From: Bacillota bacterium
GTDB lineage: Bacteria; Bacillota; Clostridia; Christensenellales; Borkfalkiaceae
Direction: 5' to 3'
NCBI GenBank assembly: GCA_003343995.1
Contig: QAKE01000053.1
Location: 1 to 39,168, forward strand
Length of the DNA: 39,168 nt
Below are positions 30,310 to 37,672 of the stretch, piece by piece. The notes under the pieces were generated by a model, which worked only from the letters and a program-made list of their open reading frames with translations, was not told the DNA's origin and did not search any database. The position numbers and the translations under genes were made by a program. Each line of letters starts with the position of its first letter. Position 1 is the stretch's first letter.

Positions 30310-30329
30310 ACTTTTCAAAAGCGGGAAAA

Positions 30330-30833
30330 TTATTCACGGGCAGGATTATCCCGCATATATTTGCCCACTAATTTCCGTGCCCGTTTATTGGCCATGATGA
30401 TCTCCAGGCCGGCGTTGTAATAGTCGTTCACCCTGGACCTGCTCATGTGGACCTCTTTGCAGATCCGCTCCCACTTCTTGCAGTCTATGTGCCGCATTTC
30501 CACAACGGTGCGTTCCGTGGACCCCATGGGCAGCAGGTCGATCATGTCCATAACATTCAGCACAGCCTTTCCCATGGCCTCCCGCTGGTCGTCTATGCGC
30601 TGTTCAACCTCCGCCAGGCGAAAGACAACGGACACGGAACCCTCGGTATTCGCCGGGGGTTTTGAAGTCGGCATAGTTCTGTATGTCGATCCCATGGGTG
30701 GGGTCTTTAATTCGCGCACCAAATCGTCGTGGCGACGTTCCAGCAGCCGTTTGGCCTCGCGGGCCGCATGGTATTGCTGCAGATATTCTTTCACGGCCTC
30801 GCGGGTGATCCCGCCCGTTGTCTGTTCGCTCAT
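30330..30833 (-). CDS. ArpU/RinA-like late gene transcription activator
   Basis: 167 residues. The N-terminal half is helical (AAREAKRLLERRHDDLVREL). The C-terminal part (LLPMGSTERTVVEMRHIDCK, KWERICKEVHMSRSRVNDYY) resembles sigma-70 region 4-type helix-turn-helix as in ArpU/RinA/DUF1492 phage regulators, which switch on the late operon. It is the last gene before the non-coding region and terminase, the usual location. Start has GAGGTGTAAGA. Candidate binding sites lie just downstream. Confidence 0.7.
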   Translation of the reverse strand: MSEQTTGGITREAVKEYLQQYHAAREAKRLLERRHDDLVRELKTPPMGSTYRTMPTSKPPANTEGSVSVVFRLAEVEQRIDDQREAMGKAVLNVMDMIDLLPMGSTERTVVEMRHIDCKKWERICKEVHMSRSRVNDYYNAGLEIIMANKRARKLVGKYMRDNPARE

Positions 30834-30835
30834 TC

Positions 30836-31357
30836 TTACACCTCGGTTATGTCCAGTCCGAACCGCTCTTTTAGCAGTTTCTTTTTGATTGCGTATTTTT
30901 GGGTTTTAGTCGCCCGGCTTTTCACGTCCTCCACCACCAGCACCCACGGGGTCCCTGTCTGATCGGCCCAATATGCCGCGTGGCTCCCGTTTTCTGGCGG
31001 ACGGTAGTATGTAAAATCCGCCTTGTACCGGATGGCCCGCACCCTGCAGCCCTCGGTGTCCGTGTATGCCTCTTGCAGGGTGAACTCCACCTGCAGGCGC
31101 AGGTCGCGGATCTGCCCGGCCTGGAGGCGGGCGGTTAAAACGTCATACCGGCGGGCCTCTTTTTGGCTGTCAAAGTGGAGAACAGCGCCGGAGGCCGTGA
31201 CCCGCTCGGTGGGGGTGTTGTGGTATTTATTCGCCTTTGCCTTATCCTGCGGCACGGCGGCGGAGGGCATAAGCCCCCGCCGCGCTTGCTGTTCCATGTA
31301 CTTTTCCATGGCTTGCCGCTGGTATTTCGGCGGCAGGTCGTTGACGTTTATGGCCAT
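30836..31357 (-). CDS. DUF1064 nuclease-like protein
   Basis: 173 residues. KYHNTPTERVTASGAVLHFDSQKEARRY is followed by LRLQVEFTLQEAYTD, IRYKADFTYY and VVEDVKSRATKTQKYAIKKK. The E-x-RR...D-F...E-D-V-K order is the PD-(D/E)XK nuclease core, with the conserved SQKEARRY typical of DUF1064. Members are phage proteins probably acting on DNA junctions or ends. It directly precedes the late activator. Confidence 0.85.
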   Translation of the reverse strand: MAINVNDLPPKYQRQAMEKYMEQQARRGLMPSAAVPQDKAKANKYHNTPTERVTASGAVLHFDSQKEARRYDVLTARLQAGQIRDLRLQVEFTLQEAYTDTEGCRVRAIRYKADFTYYRPPENGSHAAYWADQTGTPWVLVVEDVKSRATKTQKYAIKKKLLKERFGLDITEV

Positions 31358-31360
31358 TCC

Positions 31361-31765
31361 TCATTCCTCCGCCGCGTCCGGGATCTCTATGTACTGCCAT
31401 GACATGGGTGGACGGTCCAGTCCGAACTCCGCCAACGGGCTGGGTGTGTCGAACTTTTCCGCCGATTTTATGACCCAGCCGCAGAGTTTTTTCCCGGGGC
31501 CTCCGGCGTATTTCTCCAGATCTTCAAGCGGGACGCAGGACAGCCTTTCCAGGAATTGCAGATAGTTGGTTTTCACCCACCCCTCACATGAGAACTGGCC
31601 CTGCACCGCTCCGGTGCCGCTGACATAGACCAGGACCAGCAGCGGCCACAGCTCCGGCTCTCCCGCTCCGCCTTTGGGGGCGCTTTTTCTGATCTCCAGC
31701 AACTTTTCCCCGGCCAGGATTTTCTCCCACCATTGGGGTTTCATACTCATAAGCACAGCCCGCAT
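31361..31765 (-). CDS. ASCH-domain protein
   Basis: 134 residues from ATG 31765 (GGAGG eight bases upstream). MRAVLMSMKPQWWEKILAGE, KLLEIRKSAPKG and the Trp-rich end SWQYIEIPD are ASCH features: a beta-barrel thought to bind RNA or modified nucleotides. Phages often carry single ASCH genes in early regions. The exact role is unknown. Confidence 0.75.
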   Translation of the reverse strand: MRAVLMSMKPQWWEKILAGEKLLEIRKSAPKGGAGEPELWPLLVLVYVSGTGAVQGQFSCEGWVKTNYLQFLERLSCVPLEDLEKYAGGPGKKLCGWVIKSAEKFDTPSPLAEFGLDRPPMSWQYIEIPDAAEE

Positions 31766-31766
31766 A

Positions 31767-32024
31767 TTATCCTCCATTCTGCCCGGTAACCGGAATGATC
31801 CGGCACTTGTCAACGGCAAACTCCGCCACATGGTTCAATGCCAGGCAGGCCAGTACAATGTCCGCCATAAGCGCGTCCGCGTCCTCCTGCCCTCTCCCGT
31901 CGCCATTTATGGCCAGGAGATTGCCAGCCAGCACATTCCCCAGGTCCTCCAGGTTTTTGGCTGCCTCGATCCACCGCTCTTTCGGTACGGTGTAGCCAAT
32001 CTCCACTTTTTCGGTGTTGTCCAT
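31767..32024 (-). CDS. Small phage protein of unknown function
   Basis: 85 residues, ATG with AGGAGTGAGCC. Acidic, helical; contains GYTVPKERWIEAAKNLEDLG and DALMADIVLACLALNHVAEF. No family recognised. It is sandwiched in the early operon with 1-3 base gaps on both sides. Confidence 0.6.
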   Translation of the reverse strand: MDNTEKVEIGYTVPKERWIEAAKNLEDLGNVLAGNLLAINGDGRGQEDADALMADIVLACLALNHVAEFAVDKCRIIPVTGQNGG

Positions 32025-32027
32025 GGC

Positions 32028-32831
32028 TCACTCCTGCCTCTCAAAGCGGCCCATATAGTGGGCTTTCCAAATATGGCCCGGTTCCTCCTGGCTGTTCCAG
32101 GGGAAAGCAGAGGCCGGGAGATCCGGGAAGTATGCCCGCAGGTTGTCCTTGTAGAACACGGGGACCTCGTTTACCTCGCAAAACTCCGTAATCTGGCCCA
32201 CCCACTCCCGGCGGGGGATCACCTTGTCCGCCCGGTTCCCGGTTTCGGCGCCCAGGATCACCCACTGGGGCAGGCCCTCCGCTTTGCTCATGTCCACCGG
32301 TCCCAGCAGGGGTTCCATGCTCCAAAACGTGTTGATATTGGCCCACGGCATTGGGTACATGGCCATGGCCTCCTCATTTGCCACCGTGCTGCCATACCAG
32401 AAATTGTTTTCGTGGGGGAGGAGGGCCACCTGGTCCAGTTCCAGGTATCGGGCCGGGTTTTTGGTCAGAAACAGGTAACGGTGCTGCGGTGCCTGCTGGC
32501 AGGCGTCCAGCACGTCCCTGATCCAGCCCGTGGGAACCCAGCGCCCGAACAGGTCCGCCATGCTGCACACGAATACGGTCTGCGGCTCTCCCTGGCGCTC
32601 CGGCTGGTTCAGGCGGTAGCGGTGCAGGGTCGGTTCAAACCCATAGGGGTACGGCGTGGCCTTGATCTTGTTCTCCAGAACGTGGAGGCCGCCGGGGAGG
32701 GCAGCGGGGTCCTCCAGGTTAGCGTCAAACCGGCGGGCGGTCCTCCTGGCGTAGCAATAGGGGCAGCCGTGGCGGCACCCGGTTACGGGGTTCCAGGACA
32801 TGGTGGCCCAGTCAATTTTCGTTTTATTCAT
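32028..32831 (-). CDS. DUF5131 (phage Gp37/Gp68) radical-SAM-like protein
   Basis: 267 residues. The N-terminal TKIDWATMSWNPVTGCRHGC, continuing PYCYA, carries the CxxxCxxC-type iron-sulfur motif (C19, C23, C26). FVCSMADLFGRWVP and RYLFLTKNPARY are family-specific. DUF5131 proteins are common in actinobacterial and Firmicutes phages and resemble radical-SAM enzymes; the substrate is unknown. It overlaps the upstream gene by 8 bases, so the two are probably co-translated. Confidence 0.85.
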   Translation of the reverse strand: MNKTKIDWATMSWNPVTGCRHGCPYCYARRTARRFDANLEDPAALPGGLHVLENKIKATPYPYGFEPTLHRYRLNQPERQGEPQTVFVCSMADLFGRWVPTGWIRDVLDACQQAPQHRYLFLTKNPARYLELDQVALLPHENNFWYGSTVANEEAMAMYPMPWANINTFWSMEPLLGPVDMSKAEGLPQWVILGAETGNRADKVIPRREWVGQITEFCEVNEVPVFYKDNLRAYFPDLPASAFPWNSQEEPGHIWKAHYMGRFERQE

Positions 32832-33201
32832 TTTCGGGATCTCCTTTCCACTCGTTCACAATGCAGTCCCGGCAATTAAAATCCGGGCAATAGTCGCAGA
32901 TGTTGAAACCGTCTTTTGTGGCCTGCCGGATCATGGCCTCCAGGTTCGGGACGTTGATCTGGCGGCTGGGGTGGATCATTTCCAACGCTCTGGCCAGGTA
33001 TTCGGCGGCCTGCCAATCCCCGAAAACCTCCGCCGGGCCGTCCTGCTCCATTGTTTCGGGGTTCAGCGGCCAAATGGCCACACTTCCGCCCTTGCTATCC
33101 GGTTTCCATACCGCAGGCGTTACGCTCACAACGTCGCCGTTTGGCGCCGTCCTCATGCCGCCCAGGTGGGTGGTGCCCACTCCAATGACGATCATGCCCA
33201 T
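32824..33201 (-). CDS. Phage protein with C-terminal cysteine cluster
   Basis: 125 residues, ATG 33201 with GGAGGAGATAAAC. The frame runs upstream through the glycosylase gene but the short form is supported by the ribosome-binding site. The C-terminus has CDYCPDFNCRDC, a candidate zinc or iron-sulfur site. The N-terminus (MIVIGVGTTHLGGMRTAPNG) is beta-rich. No family recognised; translational coupling to the DUF5131 gene hints at a shared function. Confidence 0.6.
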   Translation of the reverse strand: MGMIVIGVGTTHLGGMRTAPNGDVVSVTPAVWKPDSKGGSVAIWPLNPETMEQDGPAEVFGDWQAAEYLARALEMIHPSRQINVPNLEAMIRQATKDGFNICDYCPDFNCRDCIVNEWKGDPENE

Positions 33202-33203
33202 GT

Positions 33204-34040
33204 TTATCTCCTCCGTTCGTAGTAGAAAATCATTTGCTGGACCAGGCCGCAGAAACCGGCATAGCGTTCCATGGGGAAACCGTCCGGGAACTCCCGATCC
33301 AGCACCCGGCGGATCCATGTGTCCACCGGGAACGCCTCCAGGTGCCCCATTCCGTAAAGCAAAATACAGTTGGCCACCTTTTCGCCAATACCGGGGATCG
33401 CTTTCAGGATCGCCTTGGTTCTGGTGTAGTCCATGGCCGACACCACGGGCACGTCCAGCCCGCCGCCGGTGATGGCTCTGGCCATAGCCGCCATATATTT
33501 GTCCCGATACCCCAGGCCCAGGCCCGCAAGTTCCGCCGCGTCGGTCAGGGCCTCCGGCTGCGGGAATGTGTAATACTCCTCGCCGTCCACGGTGGTGATC
33601 TTCTTTCCGAACCGGCGGCACAGCGCGGACACGCTGGCCCGGATCCTGGGAATGTTGTTGTTTTGGCTGATCATAAAACTGGCCATGGTTTCCCATGCGG
33701 GTTGATGTAGGACCACCATGCCGTTGGCCTCCGTCGCCGCTCTGGACAGGTAGGCGTCCGGGCCGTCCCGCTCCACCCAGCTGTTGATTGTCTGCCAATA
33801 CTCCGGGTATGGATCACCCAGGCCGAAATAATACCGCCAAAACGCTGCACGGTTTTCCCGGCACCTGACTGCCAGCTTGTCCGGCGCCGTCATGTAGGCC
33901 ACGCACACCTGATCCCCCGCCGGGATCAGGTAGTTGCACGGGCCGCGCCGCTCCCAGCGGAAAACCTGGCCGCTTTCCGCGATCTGATCCAGGTCGAAAT
34001 GGGACACGGGCCACTCAAACGTGGTCGTTTTTCCATTCAT
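33204..34040 (-). CDS. OGG1-type DNA glycosylase (HhH-GPD)
   Basis: 278 residues. The N-terminal OGG-like beta domain (FDLDQIAESGQVFRWER) is followed by QPAWETMASFMISQNNNIPR and the helix-hairpin-helix KAIPGIGEKVANCILLYG. K221 in GEKVANC and D240 in AFPVDTWIRRVL are at the positions of the catalytic lysine and aspartate of OGG1. It removes 8-oxoguanine or related lesions and can nick DNA. A base-excision enzyme in a temperate phage is uncommon but known. It overlaps the GNAT-like gene as ATGA. Confidence 0.9.
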   Translation of the reverse strand: MNGKTTTFEWPVSHFDLDQIAESGQVFRWERRGPCNYLIPAGDQVCVAYMTAPDKLAVRCRENRAAFWRYYFGLGDPYPEYWQTINSWVERDGPDAYLSRAATEANGMVVLHQPAWETMASFMISQNNNIPRIRASVSALCRRFGKKITTVDGEEYYTFPQPEALTDAAELAGLGLGYRDKYMAAMARAITGGGLDVPVVSAMDYTRTKAILKAIPGIGEKVANCILLYGMGHLEAFPVDTWIRRVLDREFPDGFPMERYAGFCGLVQQMIFYYERRR

Positions 34041-34492
34041 GGCCTTTCCTCCTCCGTTGTCCGTTCAAATCTGATTTTCATTTGTGCCGGGTACAGGTCC
34101 ACCTCCGGGCGGCGTTTCCCCGTCCACCGCAGGCCGCCAGCTTGCCCCACGCATTTCCACCCGGAGGCTCGCAGGCTTGCGCCGTTTTCGCTCTCCAGTA
34201 TGTAGGTCACCAGGCGTTTATACCCCATGGCCCTGGCTGCCCGCCACGCTGCTGCATATAGCATTGAACAGGCGTTGCGGGTCCCATCGGTGCAAAGGCG
34301 GTTTACTTCCAACGTCCACCCGTCGTCAAGGTGTCTGGAAACCGGGCGCCCAACAATGGCCACTCCCACAATTTCCTCGCCGTTTGAACAGCCTATGGAG
34401 AACTTATGCCCCACCACAGGGCCATGGTGGCGGTGGTGCTGTTCAACGTATGCGTTGGCCTCTTTCAGGGTCATGGGTACAACTTCCAGCAT
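34037..34492 (-). CDS. XF1762-family GNAT-like protein
   Basis: 151 residues. LKEANAYVEQHHRHHGPVVG and HKFSIGCSNGEEIVGVAIVG are diagnostic of the XF1762 family. WTLEVNRLCTDGTRNACSML and MGYKRLVTYILESENGASLR give the acetyltransferase-like fold. Members occur in phage early operons; the acceptor is unknown. Its ATG overlaps the methyltransferase stop as TAATG. Confidence 0.85.
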   Translation of the reverse strand: MLEVVPMTLKEANAYVEQHHRHHGPVVGHKFSIGCSNGEEIVGVAIVGRPVSRHLDDGWTLEVNRLCTDGTRNACSMLYAAAWRAARAMGYKRLVTYILESENGASLRASGWKCVGQAGGLRWTGKRRPEVDLYPAQMKIRFERTTEEERP

Positions 34493-36060
34493 TAGACCGC
34501 CACCGCCTTTTCAAATTCCGCCATTGTTGTGATCGTCTGGCCGCACCACTCCGGGAAGTTTGCACGGACCAGGGCCGTGGCAAAGGGCGGCGGGACCGCG
34601 TTGCCGCAGCGGGCCACCTGTTTGCTTTTCCCGTAAACGTGGCCCATATAATCCCGCTCGATCTTGTAATCGTCCGGGAAACCGTTGGCCCGGTACAACT
34701 CGCGGGGCGTCAGCATACGCAGGCCAATGTCGGCCATGAAATACCAGGCGCCGCCGATCAGGAACAGGATCACGTCGTCCTCCGCCAGCTGATAGCCGCA
34801 AAACTCGTTCAGGGCCTCCCGGATCTTCGGCCAGTTCTGGAGCGGCGCCCCTGGCTCCGCTTTGGTGATCCTGGTAGTGACCACGCCATGGTGGCCTCCG
34901 CCGGCTGTAATCGTCTGCACCGGCTCCGTTGCCGGGCCGCCCAGGTTGGTGCCTTTCAGCTTGACCATGTGGGCAGTCTGCACGGCCTGGTGGTCTTTGC
35001 TCAATACCGTGCCCAGTGGATTTTTGGGGGACGCCCCAATGCTTGTTCCGTGGAACTCGGAAAGGCTGGCCACCGTTACGCCCTCCCGGTCCTTTGCCGT
35101 GATCGTGTGGAGCGGGTCCCGGATCTCTTGGCCGTGCTGATCGCTGCCGTAATACTTGGTTAGCGTCGCCGCCGCCAGTCCGTAGCGGTTGGAGGCGTCA
35201 ATGGTCATAATCGGGTCGGTGACTGCCTGGCCTCGCACCATTTCGGACTGCTCCGTGTGATACTGGATCATGGCAGGGCACACCACGCACTCCTCCGCCT
35301 TTGACACTTGGGTGTGGGTCGGTTCCTCCACGCTCCGGCAGCGGTCACCGCCTCCAGTCTGTCCAATGGCGGCCAGGGTGGGGGCAATCAGCATTTGATG
35401 GCCGCCCGCTCCGCTGCTGGTGATCGTGTTTACTGGCTCGGTGATCGCCGTCCCGGCGGCGTTTTCGTTGTTGTGCATGGTCAGCGGCGCCATGATCGGG
35501 GAGGCCACGCCATAACCGTGCTTTGCGGTGATAGTCTGGAGCGGTTCTCCCAGTTCTTGCCCCCGGAACTCTCCGGCATGGTTCACAATCACCAGGAACG
35601 GGTCCGCCGATTTGATCACGAACTTGTCCACGCCACGGGCCACACGGCGCATGGTGTTCTTGGCCAGCGGGCGAACAGCGGCCACGCCAAACCGTTCCCG
35701 GATTTCCTCCTTGCTGGCAAAAATGGAGGGGGCGGGCAGGCTCCAGTCGATGATCTCCGCCGCGCTCCTCCACGGCTTTTTCAGGCCCGCCTTTACCTCC
35801 GGGCTGTCCGCCGGCGCGTGTGTGGGTTCTGGCCACGCAATGGGCCGCCCGTCGCACCTGGCGATCAGGAAAAACCGCTTTCGTGTGGTGGGCGCTCCGT
35901 AGTCCGCCGCCACCAGTTCCCGCCATTCCACGGTGTAGCCCAGGGCCTCCAACTGGCCCAGCCACTTGTGGAACGTCTGGCCGGATAGCTTTTTGACGGG
36001 CTTGCCTTTGCGGACCGGCCCCCAGGTCTGGAACTCCTCCACGTTCTCCAGGATGATCAC
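34492..36060 (-). CDS. Cytosine-5 DNA methyltransferase, C-terminal fragment (frameshifted gene)
   Basis: 522 residues as a stand-alone frame (GTG 36060), but it begins in the middle of a catalytic domain at the ENV motif (IILENVEEF). VAADYGAPTTRKRFFLIARC is motif VIII. The C-terminal LTPRELYRANGFPDDY, KQVARCGNAVPPPFATAL are motifs IX-X. Between them (171-395) lie seven imperfect repeats of 32-38 residues, each with a (E/D/N)P-x-x-T-I-T-A-K-like core, forming an unusual target-recognition region. The N-terminal part is in another frame upstream. The reading phase changes at the CCC run 36107-36109 (plus strand), where one extra C would restore a single protein of about 640 residues. Confidence 0.85.
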   Translation of the reverse strand: MIILENVEEFQTWGPVRKGKPVKKLSGQTFHKWLGQLEALGYTVEWRELVAADYGAPTTRKRFFLIARCDGRPIAWPEPTHAPADSPEVKAGLKKPWRSAAEIIDWSLPAPSIFASKEEIRERFGVAAVRPLAKNTMRRVARGVDKFVIKSADPFLVIVNHAGEFRGQELGEPLQTITAKHGYGVASPIMAPLTMHNNENAAGTAITEPVNTITSSGAGGHQMLIAPTLAAIGQTGGGDRCRSVEEPTHTQVSKAEECVVCPAMIQYHTEQSEMVRGQAVTDPIMTIDASNRYGLAAATLTKYYGSDQHGQEIRDPLHTITAKDREGVTVASLSEFHGTSIGASPKNPLGTVLSKDHQAVQTAHMVKLKGTNLGGPATEPVQTITAGGGHHGVVTTRITKAEPGAPLQNWPKIREALNEFCGYQLAEDDVILFLIGGAWYFMADIGLRMLTPRELYRANGFPDDYKIERDYMGHVYGKSKQVARCGNAVPPPFATALVRANFPEWCGQTITTMAEFEKAVAV

Positions 36061-36416
36061 GCGGGGGCGGACCGTTCCGGCCCAGCGCAGGACGATCCAG
36101 GCCAGGCCCGGATCTTCTTTTCCACAGGCTTGCCGCCTTTTGCCTTGCTGAAATGCTTACAGTCAGGGGAGGCCCATAACAGGCCCACAGGGCTGCCGTG
36201 GGTGACCTCCAGCGGGTCCACGTCCCACACGCTTGCCTGGTAATGTGTCGTGTGTGGGTGGTTCGTTTTGTGCATGAGTATGGCGTCAGGGTCGTGGTTG
36301 ATCGCAATATCCACCACCCGGCCCGTGGCCAGTTCAATCCCCGTACTGGCTCCGCCGCCGCCGGCGAAACTGTCCACGATCTTTTCCTCCCATAGGCTGA
36401 TCTGCGCTTTACTCAC
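36057..36416 (-). CDS. Cytosine-5 DNA methyltransferase, N-terminal fragment (frameshifted gene)
   Basis: GTG 36416 overlaps the upstream stop as GTGA and has GGGAGG upstream. Residues 12-29 (KIVDSFAGGGGASTGIEL) are the AdoMet-binding motif I. LLWASPDCKHFSKAKGGKPV (79-98) is motif IV with catalytic C86. After about residue 103 the sequence leaves the family and stops at 119. The following frame picks up with LAWIVLRWAGTVRPRVIILE, so a single missing base separates the halves. As written neither half should be active alone; sequencing error, true decay or programmed frameshift are all possible. Confidence 0.85.
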   Translation of the reverse strand: MSKAQISLWEEKIVDSFAGGGGASTGIELATGRVVDIAINHDPDAILMHKTNHPHTTHYQASVWDVDPLEVTHGSPVGLLWASPDCKHFSKAKGGKPVEKKIRAWPGSSCAGPERSAPA

Positions 36417-36715
36417 CGCCTGCCGCCTCCCGTCAATTCCAGGTACAGGGCGCAGTCTTTCCCGATCCGCTGGCAGTAACCCCACTCTACCATGGCGCCC
36501 TTGCTTTCCTGGTAGTCGGGGAGAAACACGGCCAGGTCCGCCGTGTCCAACATGGCCAGGCAGATCCGCATATAGTCCGCCTGTTCCAGGCCGTCCGGCA
36601 GGGTGGCCGGGTTCAGGACTACATGGCCCGCCGCCTCCAGCGTCTTGGCGGCCTCCCGAAACTTGGCGCGGTATCGTTTATCGCCGGCGATCTTTCCGGC
36701 TATGTAAATCTTCAT
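36413..36715 (-). CDS. DUF4406 / nucleoside deoxyribosyltransferase-like protein
   Basis: 100 residues with AGGAGGCAGCACA upstream. MKIYIAGKIAGDKRYRAKFR, VLNPATLPDGLEQADYMRIC and DTADLAVFLPDYQESKGAMV, continuing EWGYC, match the DUF4406 branch of the nucleoside 2-deoxyribosyltransferase fold, including the acidic D-x-A-D and S-x-G-A-x-x-E motifs. It may act on nucleotides or nucleotide signals; a phage role in nucleotide metabolism is inference. Confidence 0.85.
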   Translation of the reverse strand: MKIYIAGKIAGDKRYRAKFREAAKTLEAAGHVVLNPATLPDGLEQADYMRICLAMLDTADLAVFLPDYQESKGAMVEWGYCQRIGKDCALYLELTGGGRR

Positions 36716-36726
36716 TGTGCTGCCTC

Positions 36727-37476
36727 CTATTCGTTGAAAACCTCGAAATACTCTTGGTATGGGTAACCGCTGATTTCATGCCACCCGCTCCGGCAGGTGG
36801 ATCCGTCGTCGAACTTATACAGGACTGCGCCCTTTCGGGCTTTTGGCTCTTTCCTCCAGCTGGAGGCGGACACGACGGTGTATGTAATTTCCGGCTTGTC
36901 CATGTTCTGCGTTTTGCTGTACCGCTTGCCCCTCTTGCCGATCTCCCGGTATCGCTCCATGGTGGATCGGCTTTCTTTCATCAGGTAGGCGGCCAGCTTG
37001 TAGTGGTTGCCGCGCCTGTCCATGGGCTTGAAGCTGATACCACCGCCGCCCCTGGGGACGTTCTCCCATGCCTCGGTGATGATCTCCGGGTCCATGCGGG
37101 AAATGATAACGTGCAGGTGTGGGTTGGTCATGCGTTTGGTTTCTATGACCACCACGGCCTTGTATGTGATCCCCCGCTTTTTGCAAATCGTCCGCAGGTT
37201 TCGCAGAAAGGCCGCCTTGTCTGCCAGGATCTCCTCAAACGTGCTATCTTTGACGTAGTAATGGAGAACAGCGTGGAGATCCCTATGGCCAAAATTGGCG
37301 TTTATGTCCCAGCGCAGGCGTTCCTCCGCCGCCCGCTCATTGATCCGCGCTTGGCGTTCAGAGGTGTGGCCGCTATTGGGGGATCTGGTGGCGCCTTTGG
37401 TATGTACCCGGTAGGACTGCATTTTCTTGTGTTCGACACACGGACCAGCCTTTACCACCCTATGAACGTAGGCCAT
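36727..37476 (-). CDS. HUH endonuclease / Rep-like rolling-circle replication protein
   Basis: 249 residues, AAAAGGAGGCACCC before the ATG. Core features are IETKRMTNPHLHVIIS with H120 and H122 (HUH metal site) and HYKLAAYLMKESRS with Y164 and K167 in a Y-x-x-K arrangement typical of the catalytic helix. Residues 95-110 (LRTICKKRGITYKAVVVIET) form the preceding motif. Such REP proteins nick DNA at an origin or act as mobilisation factors. In a tailed phage it may initiate replication or act on satellite DNA. The family name is from the motif pattern. Confidence 0.75.
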   Translation of the reverse strand: MAYVHRVVKAGPCVEHKKMQSYRVHTKGATRSPNSGHTSERQARINERAAEERLRWDINANFGHRDLHAVLHYYVKDSTFEEILADKAAFLRNLRTICKKRGITYKAVVVIETKRMTNPHLHVIISRMDPEIITEAWENVPRGGGGISFKPMDRRGNHYKLAAYLMKESRSTMERYREIGKRGKRYSKTQNMDKPEITYTVVSASSWRKEPKARKGAVLYKFDDGSTCRSGWHEISGYPYQEYFEVFNE

Positions 37477-37531
37477 GGGTGCCTCCTTTTCCTATGCTGG
37501 TCACTTTACTAATCGCTCTTACCGACGCTAT

Positions 37532-37557
37532 ACGGGGCCGTGGCCCCGTCCTTTTTT
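37532..37557 (+). terminator. Rightward rho-independent terminator
   Basis: ACGGGGCC (37532-37539) pairs with GGCCCCGT (37542-37549), then CC and six T (37552-37557). No T run follows on the minus strand. It lies only 4 bases before a rightward promoter, so it would insulate that promoter from upstream plus-strand transcription. Confidence 0.7.
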
Positions 37558-37560
37558 CGG

Positions 37561-37589
37561 TTGCGTTCCGCCCGGGATAGTGTTATAAT
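37561..37589 (+). promoter_or_regulatory. Extended -10 promoter of a candidate small RNA
   Basis: -35 TTGCGT (37561-37566), 17-base spacer, TGtTATAAT with consensus -10 at 37584-37589. It faces against all surrounding genes and no coding frame follows before a terminator. Confidence 0.65.
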
Positions 37590-37595
37590 ATGTAT

Positions 37596-37672
37596 ATCCC
37601 AGGCGGGTTTCCCGTCGCTTATATCTCCACCTGCGCCGTGTTGTCAGCACCAGGCGCAGGTGGTTTTCTTTT
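37596..37672 (+). ncRNA. Candidate prophage small RNA, about 77 nucleotides
   Basis: Expected transcript from the extended -10 promoter to a strong terminator: CCACCTGCGCC (37627-37637) pairs perfectly with GGCGCAGGTGG (37653-37663), followed by TTTTCTTTT (37664-37672). A second small hairpin (CGGG-TTT-CCCG) lies near the 5' end. No start codon with a ribosome-binding site is present. The interval lies between two leftward genes. Start is predicted about 7 bases after the -10. Confidence 0.5.
37618..37647 (-). promoter_or_regulatory. Possible leftward promoter for the HUH-protein operon
   Basis: Minus-strand -35 CTGACA (37647-37642), 18-base spacer, -10 TATAAG (37623-37618). It overlaps the candidate small RNA, so the two transcripts would be divergent and overlapping. 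The match is moderate. Confidence 0.35.

Larger units (their letters stand above)
29741..30329. other. Non-coding stretch between early and late operons (possible cos/late-control region)
   Basis: No gene is supported here on either strand. The stretch holds four hairpins at 29919-30156, a bidirectional terminator at 30220-30248 and a direct repeat at 30293-30309, listed separately. It lies just upstream of the terminase genes and just downstream of the late-activator gene, so it should contain the late promoter and perhaps the packaging site. I could not identify a convincing sigma-A promoter in it. Confidence 0.5.
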
